This document shows positions 10,670-20,944 of a stretch of DNA of 64,000 bases, piece by piece. The position numbers and the translations under genes were made by a program. This DNA is from an uncultured Prochlorococcus sp. Lineage in GTDB: Bacteria; Cyanobacteriota; Cyanobacteriia; PCC-6307; Cyanobiaceae. The DNA lies in the NCBI RefSeq assembly GCF_902536725.1, contig NZ_CACAYO010000001.1, forward strand, positions 87,794-151,793, written 5' to 3'. Below the pieces are notes generated by a model. That model saw only the letters and a program-made list of their open reading frames with translations. It was not told where the DNA came from and searched no databases. Positions within the stretch are counted from its first letter, which is position 1; every line of letters starts with the position of its first letter.

Positions 10670-12466
10670 ATGTCATCTTCGATAAAAGAAATTAGAAATG
10701 TTGCAATTATTGCTCACGTAGATCATGGGAAGACAACTCTTGTAGATGCATTGTTATCTCAATCAGGGATATTTAGAGACAATGAAGTTATCCCTACATG
10801 TGTAATGGATTCAAATGATCTTGAAAGGGAAAGGGGTATAACAATTCTCTCAAAAAATACTGCAGTTAACTATAAAGACACCAGGATTAATATTATAGAT
10901 ACACCTGGTCATGCTGATTTTGGAGGAGAAGTTGAAAGGGTTTTAGGAATGGTTGATGGTTGTCTACTTATTGTTGATGCAAATGAGGGACCTATGCCTC
11001 AAACAAGATTTGTTTTAAAAAAAGCATTAGAAAAAGGACTAAGGCCTATAGTCTTTGTAAATAAAATTGATAGACCAAGAGTAGTACCAGAAATAGCAAT
11101 TGATAAGGTCCTTGATTTGTTTTTGGAATTAGGAGCTGATGATGATCAATGTGATTTCCCTTATCTTTTTGGGAGTGGCTTATCTGGTTTTGCAAAAGAA
11201 GAGATGGAATCTAGTAGTGACAATATGATGCCTCTTTTTGAAGCTATTATCAGACACGTTCCACCTCCAGTAGGAGATGAAAATAAGCCTCTTCAGCTAC
11301 AAATAACTACTTTGGATTATTCTGATTTCTTAGGCAGAATTGTAATTGGAAAGATCCACAATGGAACTATTAAAAACGGCCAACAGGCTAGTTTAATTAA
11401 AGAAAACGGAAAAACTATTAAAGGTAAGGTTAGTAAACTTTTAGGATTTGAAGGATTACAAAGAATTGATATAAATGAAGCATTTGCCGGCGATATTGTT
11501 GCTGTTTCTGGTTTCGATGATGTCAATATTGGTGAGACCATAGCATGCCCCGATTCTCCTCATCCTCTTCCATTAATTAAAGTTGATGAACCTACCTTAA
11601 ATATGACTTTTGTTGTCAATGATTCACCATTTGCGGGTAAGGAGGGGAAATTTGTTACTAGTAGACAATTAAAAAATAGATTGGAGAGGGAACTTTTAAC
11701 AAATGTTGCTCTGAGAGTAGAAGAAACTGATTCTCCTGACAGGTTCTCAGTTTCAGGAAGAGGAGAATTACATCTAGGGATATTGATTGAAACTATGAGA
11801 AGAGAGGGCTTTGAATTTCAAATCTCACAACCTCAAGTAATTTTCAGAGAAATTGATGATGTTCAATGTGAGCCCATAGAGACTTTGGTTTTAGATGTGC
11901 CTGAAGTGTCAGTTGGTTCTTGCATCGAAAAACTTGGATCTAGAAAGGCAGAGATGAAAAACATGCAGACAAGTTCAGATGGTAGAACTCAATTAGAATT
12001 TCTTGTTCCATCAAGAGGCTTAATTGGATTTCGAGGGGAATTTGTAAGGATAACCAGAGGTGAAGGTATCATGAGTCATTCGTTTTATGAATATAAACCT
12101 AAAACAGGAGACTTTGAAACAAGAAGGAATGGCGTCCTCATAGCTTTTGAGGAAGGTGTAGCAACATTTTATGCTTTAAAGAATGCTGAAGATAGGGGAG
12201 TCTATTTCATAAAACCTGGAGTTAAAGTTTACAAAGGAATGATAATTGGAGAGAATAATAGACCTCAAGATCTTGAGTTGAATATATGTAAAACTAAGCA
12301 GTTGACTAATATGAGGTCTGCAGGGGCAGAAGAACTTGATACTTTGCAGTCACCTGTCGATATTACCCTTGAAAGAGCTCTCGAATATATTGGTCCAGAT
12401 GAAATGCTAGAGGTAACACCGGATTCAATAAGAATGAGGAAAATAAATAAAAAGAAAAAAAATTAG
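10670..12466 (+). CDS. typA: Ribosome-associated translational GTPase TypA/BipA
   Basis: Translation-factor GTPase involved in ribosome assembly and stress adaptation. The 598-residue protein has G1 AHVDHGKTT at residues 15-23, the ERERGITI switch at about 52-59, G3 DTPGH at 77-81 and G4 NKID near 131, followed by EF-G-like domains 2, 3 and 5 and the BipA-specific C-terminal domain. ATG start. It is followed 11 bases later by a DUF309 gene. Confidence 0.97.
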   Translation: MSSSIKEIRNVAIIAHVDHGKTTLVDALLSQSGIFRDNEVIPTCVMDSNDLERERGITILSKNTAVNYKDTRINIIDTPGHADFGGEVERVLGMVDGCLLIVDANEGPMPQTRFVLKKALEKGLRPIVFVNKIDRPRVVPEIAIDKVLDLFLELGADDDQCDFPYLFGSGLSGFAKEEMESSSDNMMPLFEAIIRHVPPPVGDENKPLQLQITTLDYSDFLGRIVIGKIHNGTIKNGQQASLIKENGKTIKGKVSKLLGFEGLQRIDINEAFAGDIVAVSGFDDVNIGETIACPDSPHPLPLIKVDEPTLNMTFVVNDSPFAGKEGKFVTSRQLKNRLERELLTNVALRVEETDSPDRFSVSGRGELHLGILIETMRREGFEFQISQPQVIFREIDDVQCEPIETLVLDVPEVSVGSCIEKLGSRKAEMKNMQTSSDGRTQLEFLVPSRGLIGFRGEFVRITRGEGIMSHSFYEYKPKTGDFETRRNGVLIAFEEGVATFYALKNAEDRGVYFIKPGVKVYKGMIIGENNRPQDLELNICKTKQLTNMRSAGAEELDTLQSPVDITLERALEYIGPDEMLEVTPDSIRMRKINKKKKN

Positions 12467-12477
12467 TAATTGGTTTA

Positions 12478-12846
12478 ATGAACGAAGAAAGTACAAAAAA
12501 TTTTCAAGATTCCCTTTTTACAGCTTTAAATCTTTTTAACAATCATGAATGGTATGAGGCTCATGATGCTTTTGAAGAAATATGGAATTCCTTAGATGGT
12601 GACGAAAGACAAGTTATCCAAGGAATTTTACAAGTATCTGTTTCTCAGTTTCACTTAAGTAAAGGTAATTTAAATGGAGCTACTATTTTGCTTGGAGAGG
12701 GTTTAGGCAGAATAAAAACTAGAACCAAGATTGATTTAGGGATTGATCTTGAATCCTTCTGCCTATGCTTGGAAGATTTATTGAGGAAATTACAATATGG
12801 AGAGCTAGTAAATGATAAAGATAAGCCTTTTTTGAAACCTCTTTGA
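12478..12846 (+). CDS. DUF309 family protein
   Basis: 122-residue protein with the DUF309 hallmark EWYEAHDAFEEIW at about residues 23-35 and a following helix (ILQVSVSQFHLSKGN). Family members are small all-helical proteins with conserved His, Glu and Trp; no activity is established to my knowledge. It follows typA by 11 bases and is very likely cotranscribed with it. Confidence 0.88.
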   Translation: MNEESTKNFQDSLFTALNLFNNHEWYEAHDAFEEIWNSLDGDERQVIQGILQVSVSQFHLSKGNLNGATILLGEGLGRIKTRTKIDLGIDLESFCLCLEDLLRKLQYGELVNDKDKPFLKPL

Positions 12847-12934
12847 TGAATATATCGTTATCTTCAATTAAATTATTATTATCTATATCATTTTTTTTTC
12901 AAGAAAACAAGAAAACTAATCGATCATAAGGAAA

Positions 12935-13663
12935 ATGAACTTAAAGATTCATAATGTATCCCTTTCAATTAAAGGAAGACTAATCGTTAATGATGTTTCC
13001 ATAACTGTTAATCCAGGGGAAGTTGTAGGTTTGATGGGACCTAATGGTGCTGGTAAAACTACAACTTTTAATCTTGCAGTTGGGAATATAAAACCAGATA
13101 AAGGTAAAATTTTGATGAATGGGAAAAATATAACCAATCTTCCTCTACCAATTAGATCAAGACTTGGCTTAGGGTACTTAACTCAGGAAGCGAGTATATT
13201 TAGAGACCTCACTGTTAAGGATAATATAGATTTGGCTTTACAAAATTCATCTTATAGTAGAGCGGCGATAAGAAATAGAAGAGAACAATTAATTAATGAA
13301 TTTAATTTAAATAACTTTGTAGATAATTATGGTTATCAACTTTCAGGAGGAGAGAGGAGGAGGTGTGAGATAGCTAGGGCTCTTACTGTAGGCAGAAAAG
13401 GGCCTAAATATTTGTTGTTAGACGAACCCTTTGCCGGGATCGATCCTCTAGCTGTTAATGATCTAAAAAAACTAATTCTTAAATTAAGTAGCAATGGGGT
13501 TGGGATTCTCATTACAGACCACAATGTGAGAGAAACCCTACTAATTACAAACAAATCATATGTATTAAGTGAAGGAAAAATTTTAGCTAACGGTTCATCA
13601 AGTGAATTGGCTGATAATCCAATAGTCAAGAAGTATTACCTAGGAGATAATTTCAAACTTTGA
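12935..13663 (+). CDS. lptB: ABC transporter ATP-binding protein, LptB type
   Basis: ATPase expected to drive lipopolysaccharide transport to the outer membrane with LptFG. 242 residues; Walker A GPNGAGKTT with Lys41, the LptB-like signature LSGGERRRCEIARAL, Walker B LLLDEPFAGIDP and the H-loop TDHN. LptA/C and LptFG are not adjacent, so the assignment rests on the ATPase sequence. Branched-chain amino acid ATPases (LivG/LivF) are the nearest alternative, but the GERRR signature favours LptB. Confidence 0.88.
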   Translation: MNLKIHNVSLSIKGRLIVNDVSITVNPGEVVGLMGPNGAGKTTTFNLAVGNIKPDKGKILMNGKNITNLPLPIRSRLGLGYLTQEASIFRDLTVKDNIDLALQNSSYSRAAIRNRREQLINEFNLNNFVDNYGYQLSGGERRRCEIARALTVGRKGPKYLLLDEPFAGIDPLAVNDLKKLILKLSSNGVGILITDHNVRETLLITNKSYVLSEGKILANGSSSELADNPIVKKYYLGDNFKL

Positions 13664-13777
13664 AATGCTTTTTTAAAAATAAATTAAAACTTTATTATTA
13701 AAGATTTACTCATATAAGAATGATTTTAATTATTATTTGATTGTCATCGAATTTTAAAACTTGAGAAATTTCTAGAA

Positions 13778-14707
13778 ATGATACTAGATAATTTTTTTAA
13801 AAATTTAATATATGAACCGGTTTCAGTTTTAGGTCTTTTAGTTTTTTATTTTTTATTAATTAACTTACCAATATCTTTGGGTGCAGTTTTTAAAAAAAAG
13901 TCTTCCTCTGCAGTAAGACTTATTACGATTTTAGTGAACTTATTAATAACATTACAATTACTTTTTAGGTGGTCAATTTCTGGGCACTTTCCTATAAGCA
14001 ATTTGTATGAATCTCTTTATTTCCTTACTTGGGGTATCACATTAGGGCAACTATTGGTTGAAAGAGAATACCAAGCTCCAATAATTCCCTCAATTGCTAT
14101 ACCTATTGAGTTACTTACTGTGGCGTTTGCCTGTTTTGTTTTACCTGAGGATTTAAAATTATCATCCAACTTAGTTCCAGCTTTAAGGTCTAGTTGGTTA
14201 GTAATGCATGTAAGCGTCGTAATGCTTAGTTATGCAGCATTAATAATAGGTTCTTTACTTTCAATTTCCGTTTTGTTTATCAATAAAAATGAGCCTCTTC
14301 AAATCAGAAGTAGTTCTACAGGTATAGGAGGATTTAAACTTTCAAATAGCTATCCTATTAATGATTTTGTTGAACCTATTGAATTCTCTCATTCAGAAGA
14401 ATTAGATACATTAAGTTATCGCTCTATATTAGTAGGTTTTGTTCTTTTGACTCTCGGCTTAATTTCGGGTGCAGTTTGGGCTAATGAGGCATGGGGCACA
14501 TGGTGGAGTTGGGATCCAAAAGAAACATGGGCATTTATCTCATGGTTGTTTTATGCTGCTTATCTGCATATGAGAATAAGTAAGGGTTGGCAAGGACGCA
14601 AACCAGCATTATTAGCATCTACAGGCTTTTTAATTGTTTTGGTATGTTATTTAGGAGTTAATTTTTTAGGAATAGGGTTGCATAGTTATGGCTGGATCTT
14701 TGAATGA
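13778..14707 (+). CDS. ccsA: Cytochrome c biogenesis protein CcsA (system II)
   Basis: Integral membrane haem-handling partner of Ccs1 in attaching haem to apocytochromes c on the lumen side of thylakoids. 309 residues with several membrane helices, and the tryptophan-rich WWD motif at about residues 239-252 (WGTWWSWDPKETW). Conserved histidines in the C-terminal helices are candidate haem ligands. Some databases name this same family CcsB, so the symbol is a naming choice. Monocistronic in appearance; convergent with rpe. Confidence 0.94.
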   Translation: MILDNFFKNLIYEPVSVLGLLVFYFLLINLPISLGAVFKKKSSSAVRLITILVNLLITLQLLFRWSISGHFPISNLYESLYFLTWGITLGQLLVEREYQAPIIPSIAIPIELLTVAFACFVLPEDLKLSSNLVPALRSSWLVMHVSVVMLSYAALIIGSLLSISVLFINKNEPLQIRSSSTGIGGFKLSNSYPINDFVEPIEFSHSEELDTLSYRSILVGFVLLTLGLISGAVWANEAWGTWWSWDPKETWAFISWLFYAAYLHMRISKGWQGRKPALLASTGFLIVLVCYLGVNFLGIGLHSYGWIFE

Positions 14708-14731
14708 TTTGTTAATCATCCATAAAATTTA

Positions 14732-15487
14732 TTAATGTTCTGAAAGAACATTCCCCTTTTGTGCTTCTTGTGCAACTTTTCTCAAGTCATCACATCCTTC
14801 TTTTAATGTTGGGTAAGCAAACATTCCACTACCTGCAATAAAACAATTCGCACCAGCATCGGCACATTGTGAAATAGTCCAATTTGCTTTTATCCCCCCA
14901 TCAACTTCAATGTCGATATTTAAGTTTTTTTCGATAATAAAGTTTCTTATTTCTCTGATTTTATTAAGCATTGTAGGTATATAAGTTTGTCCTCCAAAGC
15001 CTGGATTAACTGTCATAACCAAAACATGATCAACCATATCCATAATGTTTTTAATCATTTCAAAAGGAGTATGAGGGTTTAATGCAACAGAAGGAGATCC
15101 TCCTAAATCTCTTATCCTTCCGAGAACTCTATGCAAATGAATATTTGCTTCAGCATGAGCTATTACTACTCCTGGTTCACCATTTGCCCCTTTTGTAGCG
15201 TTTACATAAGATTCAAGCATAGTTTCACAGTTGTACTGGCTAACCATTAACTGAGTTTCAAAAGGGACATTGCAATATTTCCTACATGCAGCAATCATTT
15301 CAGGACCAAATGTAAGATTTGGTACGAAATTTCCATCCATTACATCAAATTGAATTCTATCTACCCCAGATTCCTCGAGTTCTTTCACACATGCCCCCAT
15401 ATTTGCCCAATCTGCTGGTAAAACTGAAGGAATTATTTGAATTGGTCTATTAGCACCAGTTAAATTTACTTGATTTGACTCAGTCAT
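14732..15487 (-). CDS. rpe: Ribulose-phosphate 3-epimerase
   Basis: Interconverts ribulose 5-phosphate and xylulose 5-phosphate in the Calvin cycle and pentose phosphate pathway. TIM-barrel protein of 251 residues with the strands IIPSVLPADW, DVMDGNFVPN, MTVNPGFGGQ and VDGGI that carry the metal and phosphate ligands. The N terminus is extended by about 15 residues before the first strand. It is divergent from glpX, another Calvin-cycle enzyme, across a 187-base spacer. Confidence 0.96.
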   Translation of the reverse strand: MTESNQVNLTGANRPIQIIPSVLPADWANMGACVKELEESGVDRIQFDVMDGNFVPNLTFGPEMIAACRKYCNVPFETQLMVSQYNCETMLESYVNATKGANGEPGVVIAHAEANIHLHRVLGRIRDLGGSPSVALNPHTPFEMIKNIMDMVDHVLVMTVNPGFGGQTYIPTMLNKIREIRNFIIEKNLNIDIEVDGGIKANWTISQCADAGANCFIAGSGMFAYPTLKEGCDDLRKVAQEAQKGNVLSEH

Positions 15488-15609
15488 TTAATTTTTAAAA
15501 TATTTAATAAAGATACTATATTTAGTTGTTTATTCCTAATTTCAAGTCACGGCCTGATAAAGTAACAGCTGTTAAGAGTTAAAAAAAGCTTACTAGCATA
15601 ATAATTCTT

Positions 15610-15630
15610 ATAAAAAATGGCATTTTTTAT
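15610..15630. promoter_or_regulatory. 21-base palindrome with a -10-like hexamer upstream of glpX
   Basis: Two perfect 10-base arms, ATAAAAAATG and CATTTTTTAT, flank a single central G. A TATACT hexamer follows at 15636-15641, about 33 bases before the glpX GTG start. The position just upstream of a -10 box suggests an operator for glpX (and perhaps divergent rpe). No terminator role is needed here because the genes diverge. Function is inferred from position only. Confidence 0.4.
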
Positions 15631-15674
15631 GAGATTATACTCAAAACCTTTTAGAAAATCCTCAAAATTTAATT

Positions 15675-16676
15675 GTGAATCAAACTTTAATTCAAGAAAT
15701 TCTCGAAGTTGTCGAGCAAGCTGCAATTGCCTCAGCAAAACTAACAGGACTTGGTCAAAAAGATGAAGCTGATGCTGCAGCTGTCGAAGCAATGAGATTG
15801 CGAATGGGCAAAATTGAAATGAAAGGGAAAATCGTTATTGGAGAAGGTGAAAGAGATGAAGCACCTATGCTTTATATAGGTGAAGAGGTTGGGAGTGGAA
15901 GTGGCCCTGGTGTCGACTTTGCAGTAGATCCTTGTGAAGGAACTAATCTTTGTGCGAATAATCAGAGAGGATCTATGGCGGTTTTAGCTGCCTCTGATAC
16001 CGGCGGCCTTTTCAATGCTCCTGATTTTTACATGAACAAATTAGCAGCTCCTCCTGCGGCCAAAGGTAAAGTAGATATAAGAAATTCAGCTACTGAAAAC
16101 TTGAAGATACTAAGTGATTGCTTAGGTCTTTCTGTTGATGAGCTTACTGTTGTTGTAATGGACAGAACTAGGCATAAAGATTTAATTAAAGAGATTCGAG
16201 GATGTGGTGCAAAAGTACAACCGATTTCTGATGGTGATGTTCAAGCTGCGATTGCATGTGGTTTTGCAGGAACTGGAACACATTGCTTGATGGGTATAGG
16301 TGCAGCTCCTGAGGGTGTTATATCAGCTGCTGCAATGAGAGCTCTAGGCGGACACTTTCAAGGACAACTAGTTTATGATCCAGCAATCGCTCAAACTTCT
16401 GAATGGGCTGATTACACAAAAGAAGGAAATATAAAACGTCTTAATGAAATGGGCATAACTGATATAGATAAAATCTATGAAGCTAATGAATTGGCATCGG
16501 GAGAAAATGTTGTTTTTGCTGGAAGTGGAATAACTGATGGATTACTATTTGACGGAGTTAAATTTGAAAGGGATTGTGTTAGAACAAGTAGTCTTGTTAT
16601 TAGTACATTAGACAGTACTGCAAGGTTCACAAATACTGTCCACATAAAAGATGGTGCTAAGAGTATCAGCCTTTAA
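15675..16676 (+). CDS. glpX: Class II fructose-1,6-/sedoheptulose-1,7-bisphosphatase
   Basis: GlpX-family phosphatase that in cyanobacteria hydrolyses both fructose 1,6- and sedoheptulose 1,7-bisphosphate in the Calvin cycle. 333 residues. The metal and substrate motifs are visible: [18 protein letters not shown] and the DGDVQ segment. GTG start, chosen because the family N terminus ([16 protein letters not shown]) begins there. It is followed 18 bases downstream by hemA on the same strand. Confidence 0.96.
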   Translation: MNQTLIQEILEVVEQAAIASAKLTGLGQKDEADAAAVEAMRLRMGKIEMKGKIVIGEGERDEAPMLYIGEEVGSGSGPGVDFAVDPCEGTNLCANNQRGSMAVLAASDTGGLFNAPDFYMNKLAAPPAAKGKVDIRNSATENLKILSDCLGLSVDELTVVVMDRTRHKDLIKEIRGCGAKVQPISDGDVQAAIACGFAGTGTHCLMGIGAAPEGVISAAAMRALGGHFQGQLVYDPAIAQTSEWADYTKEGNIKRLNEMGITDIDKIYEANELASGENVVFAGSGITDGLLFDGVKFERDCVRTSSLVISTLDSTARFTNTVHIKDGAKSISL

Positions 16677-16694
16677 AAATTCATTTTTGATATT

Positions 16695-18005
16695 ATGCAT
16701 ATAGTTGTCGTCGGACTGAGTCATCGCACGGCACCTGTTGAAGTGCGTGAGAAGTTAAGTATTCCTGATCAATCCATAACAGAATCATTGAGAGCATTAA
16801 AAACTTTCTCTGATGTATTAGAGGTATCGATCTTAAGTACTTGTAATAGGTTGGAAATATATGCACTAGTAAAGGATAAAAATACTGGAATTTCATCTAT
16901 AAAAGAATTTATATCAGAATATTCTGGAATTATTTTTGAAGATTTAAATCCACATCTTTTTTGCTTTAGACAGGAAGAAGCAGTTTTGCATTTGATGAAA
17001 GTCTCGGCAGGACTCGATAGCCTCGTTTTAGGTGAAGGACAAATCCTTTCGCAGGTAAAAAAAATGATGAGATTAGGTCAAGAGAATCAATCTACTGGAC
17101 CAATTCTTAATAGACTATTAACTCAATCAGTTAGTACAGGTAAAAAAGTAAGATCTGAAACAAATTTAGGAACTGGAGCCGTATCAATTAGTTCAGCAGC
17201 AGTAGAGCTTGCCCAATTAAAAATTGGCCAAGAAAAGGGTTTTGATACTCTTGTAAGTTTGGAATCAGAGAACGTTCTCGTTGTTGGCGCCGGACGAATG
17301 AGTAGGCTCTTAATAACTCATTTAAAATCAAAAGGTTGTCACAAACTTACCCTTTTAAATAGAAATATTGATAGAGCATTAAATCTTGCTCAAGACTTCC
17401 CTGATTTAGAGATTGTTTGTAGAGGGTTAAACGAATTAGAAGAAAACATATCACTATCTTCCATTGTCTTTACCAGTACTGCTTCTGAAGAGCCAATTAT
17501 TGATCTCGCAAAAATTGAAAAATTAAATTTGAGTAGTAGACTTAAATTTTTTGATATTGGTGTACCGAGAAATATATCTAATGACTTAAAACAACATGAA
17601 TTTGTAAAATCATTTGATGTTGATGACTTACAAGAGGTCGTTTCAAGAAATCAAGAATTTAGACAGAAAATAGCAAAGGAAGCAGAATCTCTAGTAGAAG
17701 AAGAAAGGATCATTTTTCTAGAATGGTGGGCAAGTTTAGAGGCGGTTCCAGTAATTAATAAACTTAGATCAGATTTGGAGTTAATTAGAAAAGAGGAATT
17801 GCAAAAAGCACTTAGTAGGATGGGACCAGATTTTTCGGCTCGAGAAAGAAAAGTTGTGGAAGCGCTGACTAAAGGAATCATAAATAAAATACTTCACACG
17901 CCTGTTACCAAGTTAAGAAGTCCTCAATCAAGAGAAGAAAGACAAGTTTCTTTGAAAATCGTGGAAAAATTGTTTTCTTTAGTAGAAGAGGACAAAAACA
18001 ACTAA
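16695..18005 (+). CDS. hemA: Glutamyl-tRNA reductase
   Basis: First committed enzyme of tetrapyrrole synthesis: reduces glutamyl-tRNA to glutamate 1-semialdehyde with NADPH. 436 residues. The catalytic Cys50 sits in STCNRLE, the GLSHRTAPVEVRE motif is at residues 7-19, and the NADPH-binding GAGRMSRLL follows at about 197-205. The C-terminal dimerisation helix region is present. It follows glpX by 18 bases. Confidence 0.97.
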   Translation: MHIVVVGLSHRTAPVEVREKLSIPDQSITESLRALKTFSDVLEVSILSTCNRLEIYALVKDKNTGISSIKEFISEYSGIIFEDLNPHLFCFRQEEAVLHLMKVSAGLDSLVLGEGQILSQVKKMMRLGQENQSTGPILNRLLTQSVSTGKKVRSETNLGTGAVSISSAAVELAQLKIGQEKGFDTLVSLESENVLVVGAGRMSRLLITHLKSKGCHKLTLLNRNIDRALNLAQDFPDLEIVCRGLNELEENISLSSIVFTSTASEEPIIDLAKIEKLNLSSRLKFFDIGVPRNISNDLKQHEFVKSFDVDDLQEVVSRNQEFRQKIAKEAESLVEEERIIFLEWWASLEAVPVINKLRSDLELIRKEELQKALSRMGPDFSARERKVVEALTKGIINKILHTPVTKLRSPQSREERQVSLKIVEKLFSLVEEDKNN

Positions 18006-18134
18006 TTTTCCCAATTTATATTAAGTTTTTCTAGTGATTTATCGAAATACCTTCGTAAACTGACCATTGGGATTTCTAAATATGCCCATAATCAGTTACG
18101 TTAAGTAATTGTATATGTACCTCCATTAGATTTA

Positions 18135-19430
18135 ATGAAGCGTGTGTTGGCCATTATCCTCGGAGGAGGAAAAGGTTCTAGACTTTACCCTTTAACAAAA
18201 ATGAGGGCTAAACCTGCTGTGCCGTTGGCAGGTAAGTATCGTTTAATAGATATCCCAATTAGTAATTGTATAAATTCAGGCATTGAAAAAATGTACGTAT
18301 TGACCCAGTTCAATAGCGCATCTCTAAATAGACATATAGGAAGAACTTATAATTTGAATGGTCCCTTTGGCCAAGGATTTGTGGAGGTTTTAGCCGCGCA
18401 ACAAACTCCTGATAGTCCAAAATGGTTTGAAGGTACTGCTGATGCTGTAAGAAAATACCAATGGTTATTTCAAGAATGGGATGTTGATGAATATTTAATA
18501 TTGTCAGGGGATCAACTGTACAGAATGGACTACAGTTTATTTGTTCAACATCATAGAGATAATGGTGCTGATTTAACTGTTGCAGCATTGCCTGTTGATG
18601 AAGCTCAAGCAGAGGGTTTTGGCCTCATGAGAACAGACGATGTAGGAAATATAAAAGAATTTAGTGAAAAGCCCACTGGAGAGAAGTTGAAGGCAATGGT
18701 CGTAGATACTTCAAAATTTGGATTAAGTAAAGAGTCAGCTACAGAAAAACCTTATCTAGCCTCCATGGGTATTTACGTTTTTAGCAGAAATACCCTTTTC
18801 GATCTTTTAAATAAATTTCCTAGTTATACGGATTTTGGTAAGGATATAATTCCTGAAGCCCTAAATAGAGGCGACACTCTTAAAAGTTATGTATTCGATG
18901 ATTACTGGGAAGATATCGGCACCATTGGGGCATTCTTTGAGTCAAATCTTGCCTTGACTGAGCAACCAAAACCTCCATTTAGTTTTTATGATGAAAAATT
19001 TCCAATTTATACAAGACCAAGATTTCTTCCCCCTTCTAAATTAGTAGATGCTCAAATTACTGATTCAATAGTTTGTGAAGGTACAATCTTGAAGTCATGT
19101 AGTATTTTGCATTGTGTTTTAGGAGTTAGAAGCAGGATTGAAAGTGATTCGGTTCTTGAGGACACTCTTGTTATGGGTGCCGATTTCTTTGAATCACCTG
19201 AAGAAAGGATTGAATTAAGAAAAGGAGGCGGAACACCTCTTGGAGTAGGTGAAGGAACTACTGTAAAAAGAGCAATTCTTGATAAGAATACAAGGATTGG
19301 AGATAATGTTGTGATCATTAATAAAGATCGAGTTGAAGAAGCAGATAAGCCAGAATTAGGCTTCTACATAAGAAATGGAATTGTTGTAGTAGTTAAAAAT
19401 GCAACTATTGCAAACGGAACTATAATTTAA
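18135..19430 (+). CDS. glgC: Glucose-1-phosphate adenylyltransferase
   Basis: Makes ADP-glucose for glycogen synthesis. 431 residues with the nucleotidyltransferase signature [12 protein letters not shown] at residues 10-21, EGTADAVR for ATP/substrate binding, the [10 protein letters not shown] metal site and a C-terminal left-handed beta-helix that carries allosteric residues. Length and sequence match cyanobacterial, 3-phosphoglycerate-activated enzymes. Preceded by 129 noncoding bases, so it probably has its own promoter. Confidence 0.97.
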   Translation: MKRVLAIILGGGKGSRLYPLTKMRAKPAVPLAGKYRLIDIPISNCINSGIEKMYVLTQFNSASLNRHIGRTYNLNGPFGQGFVEVLAAQQTPDSPKWFEGTADAVRKYQWLFQEWDVDEYLILSGDQLYRMDYSLFVQHHRDNGADLTVAALPVDEAQAEGFGLMRTDDVGNIKEFSEKPTGEKLKAMVVDTSKFGLSKESATEKPYLASMGIYVFSRNTLFDLLNKFPSYTDFGKDIIPEALNRGDTLKSYVFDDYWEDIGTIGAFFESNLALTEQPKPPFSFYDEKFPIYTRPRFLPPSKLVDAQITDSIVCEGTILKSCSILHCVLGVRSRIESDSVLEDTLVMGADFFESPEERIELRKGGGTPLGVGEGTTVKRAILDKNTRIGDNVVIINKDRVEEADKPELGFYIRNGIVVVVKNATIANGTII

Positions 19431-19525
19431 ATCTTTTCGATCATTTTTCGCTGACATAAGTATTTTTTTTGAGCAATTTTGTTTAGTTGCATGCACACTA
19501 TATTTATTGAGTTTTTTATTTTTTT

Positions 19526-20944
19526 ATGTCCAAGGCACATTTTGGTTTAGTAGGTCTTGGTGTTATGGGCGAAAATTTAGTTCTTAACGCAGAGAGAAAT
19601 GGATTTTCTAGTGTTGTTTTTAATAGAACTTATTCAAAAACTGAAGAATTCTTACAGGGTCGAGGCCTTGGGAAGAATATAGAAGGTGCTGAAACTCTTC
19701 AAGAATTTGTAAACAAGCTTGAGAGACCTAGAAGAATTCTTATGATGGTTAAAGCTGGACCAGCAACTGATGCTGTCATAGACAATATTTCTGAATATCT
19801 CGAGGAGGGAGATTTATTAATAGATGGCGGCAACTCTCAATTTAAAGATACAGAAAGAAGAGTAAATACCCTTGAAAGTAAAAGTTTTGGATACATCGGA
19901 ATGGGAGTCTCTGGTGGTGCCAAAGGAGCACTAGAAGGGCCAAGTATGATGCCTGGCGGTACTAAGGCTTCATATGATGCAATCGAAAGCTTATTAACAA
20001 AAATGGCTGCCAAAGTTGAAGACGGGCCATGTGTTGCATATGTTGGACCAGGTGGCTCAGGTCATTTCGTAAAAACTGTTCATAACGGAATTGAATATGG
20101 AATTGAACAAATACTTGCTGAAGCTTATGACCTTATGAAGAGAGTTAAAGGTATGAATGGACAGCAGATGTCAGAGGTATTTGGTATTTGGAATAAATCT
20201 GATGAATTAGCTTCTTACCTAGTTGAGATAACAGAGATTTGTCTAAATACAAAAGATGAGATAACTGGAGATGATGTCGTGGAGAAAATATTAGATAAAG
20301 CTGGCCAGAAAGGTACTGGATTATGGACTGTTGTAAGTGCTTTAGAACTAGGGGTATCAGTCCCAACTATTTATGCATCTTTAAATGCAAGAGTAATGAG
20401 TTCTTTAAAAGAGCAACGTAGTGAGATTGAAAAAACTATTCCATCTAAAGAGATAGAGGATTTTGATTTGGGAAATATATCAGATGGAATGAAACCTTTA
20501 TTCGATGCTGTAGTCCTTGCCACAATTGCTAGCTATGCCCAAGGTATGGATATTTTAAGAGAAGCATCTGCAGTATATAACTATGCGTTGAATATGCCGT
20601 CAATTGCTCAAATATGGAAAGGTGGTTGCATAATTAGATCAAAATTATTAAGTAAAATTCAAGATGCTTATAAAAAAGACCCTAATCTAAAAAATTTAAT
20701 TTTTGATGATTGGTTCAATAATGAAATTGCGACAAGATTAGATAACTTATCTAAGGTAGTTTCTTTATCCACAAAAGCTGGTATCCCAGTCCCATGTCTA
20801 TCCAGTACTTTAGATTATTTGAATAGTTATAGAACTAATAGACTTCCTCAGAATCTTGTTCAGGCAATGAGAGACTGTTTTGGCTCTCATACATATGAAA
20901 GAATTGATAAGGAAGGTAGTTTTCATACTGAATGGATGAAATGA
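19526..20944 (+). CDS. gnd: 6-phosphogluconate dehydrogenase, decarboxylating
   Basis: Oxidises 6-phosphogluconate to ribulose 5-phosphate, giving NADPH. 472 residues with the Rossmann motif GLGVMGENL near residue 10, the GVSGGAKGALEGPSMMPGG signature and the catalytic GHFVKTVHNGIEY segment with Lys and His. The 3' end overlaps the start of pgl by 13 bases, so the two steps of the oxidative pentose phosphate pathway are translationally coupled. Confidence 0.97.
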   Translation: MSKAHFGLVGLGVMGENLVLNAERNGFSSVVFNRTYSKTEEFLQGRGLGKNIEGAETLQEFVNKLERPRRILMMVKAGPATDAVIDNISEYLEEGDLLIDGGNSQFKDTERRVNTLESKSFGYIGMGVSGGAKGALEGPSMMPGGTKASYDAIESLLTKMAAKVEDGPCVAYVGPGGSGHFVKTVHNGIEYGIEQILAEAYDLMKRVKGMNGQQMSEVFGIWNKSDELASYLVEITEICLNTKDEITGDDVVEKILDKAGQKGTGLWTVVSALELGVSVPTIYASLNARVMSSLKEQRSEIEKTIPSKEIEDFDLGNISDGMKPLFDAVVLATIASYAQGMDILREASAVYNYALNMPSIAQIWKGGCIIRSKLLSKIQDAYKKDPNLKNLIFDDWFNNEIATRLDNLSKVVSLSTKAGIPVPCLSSTLDYLNSYRTNRLPQNLVQAMRDCFGSHTYERIDKEGSFHTEWMK

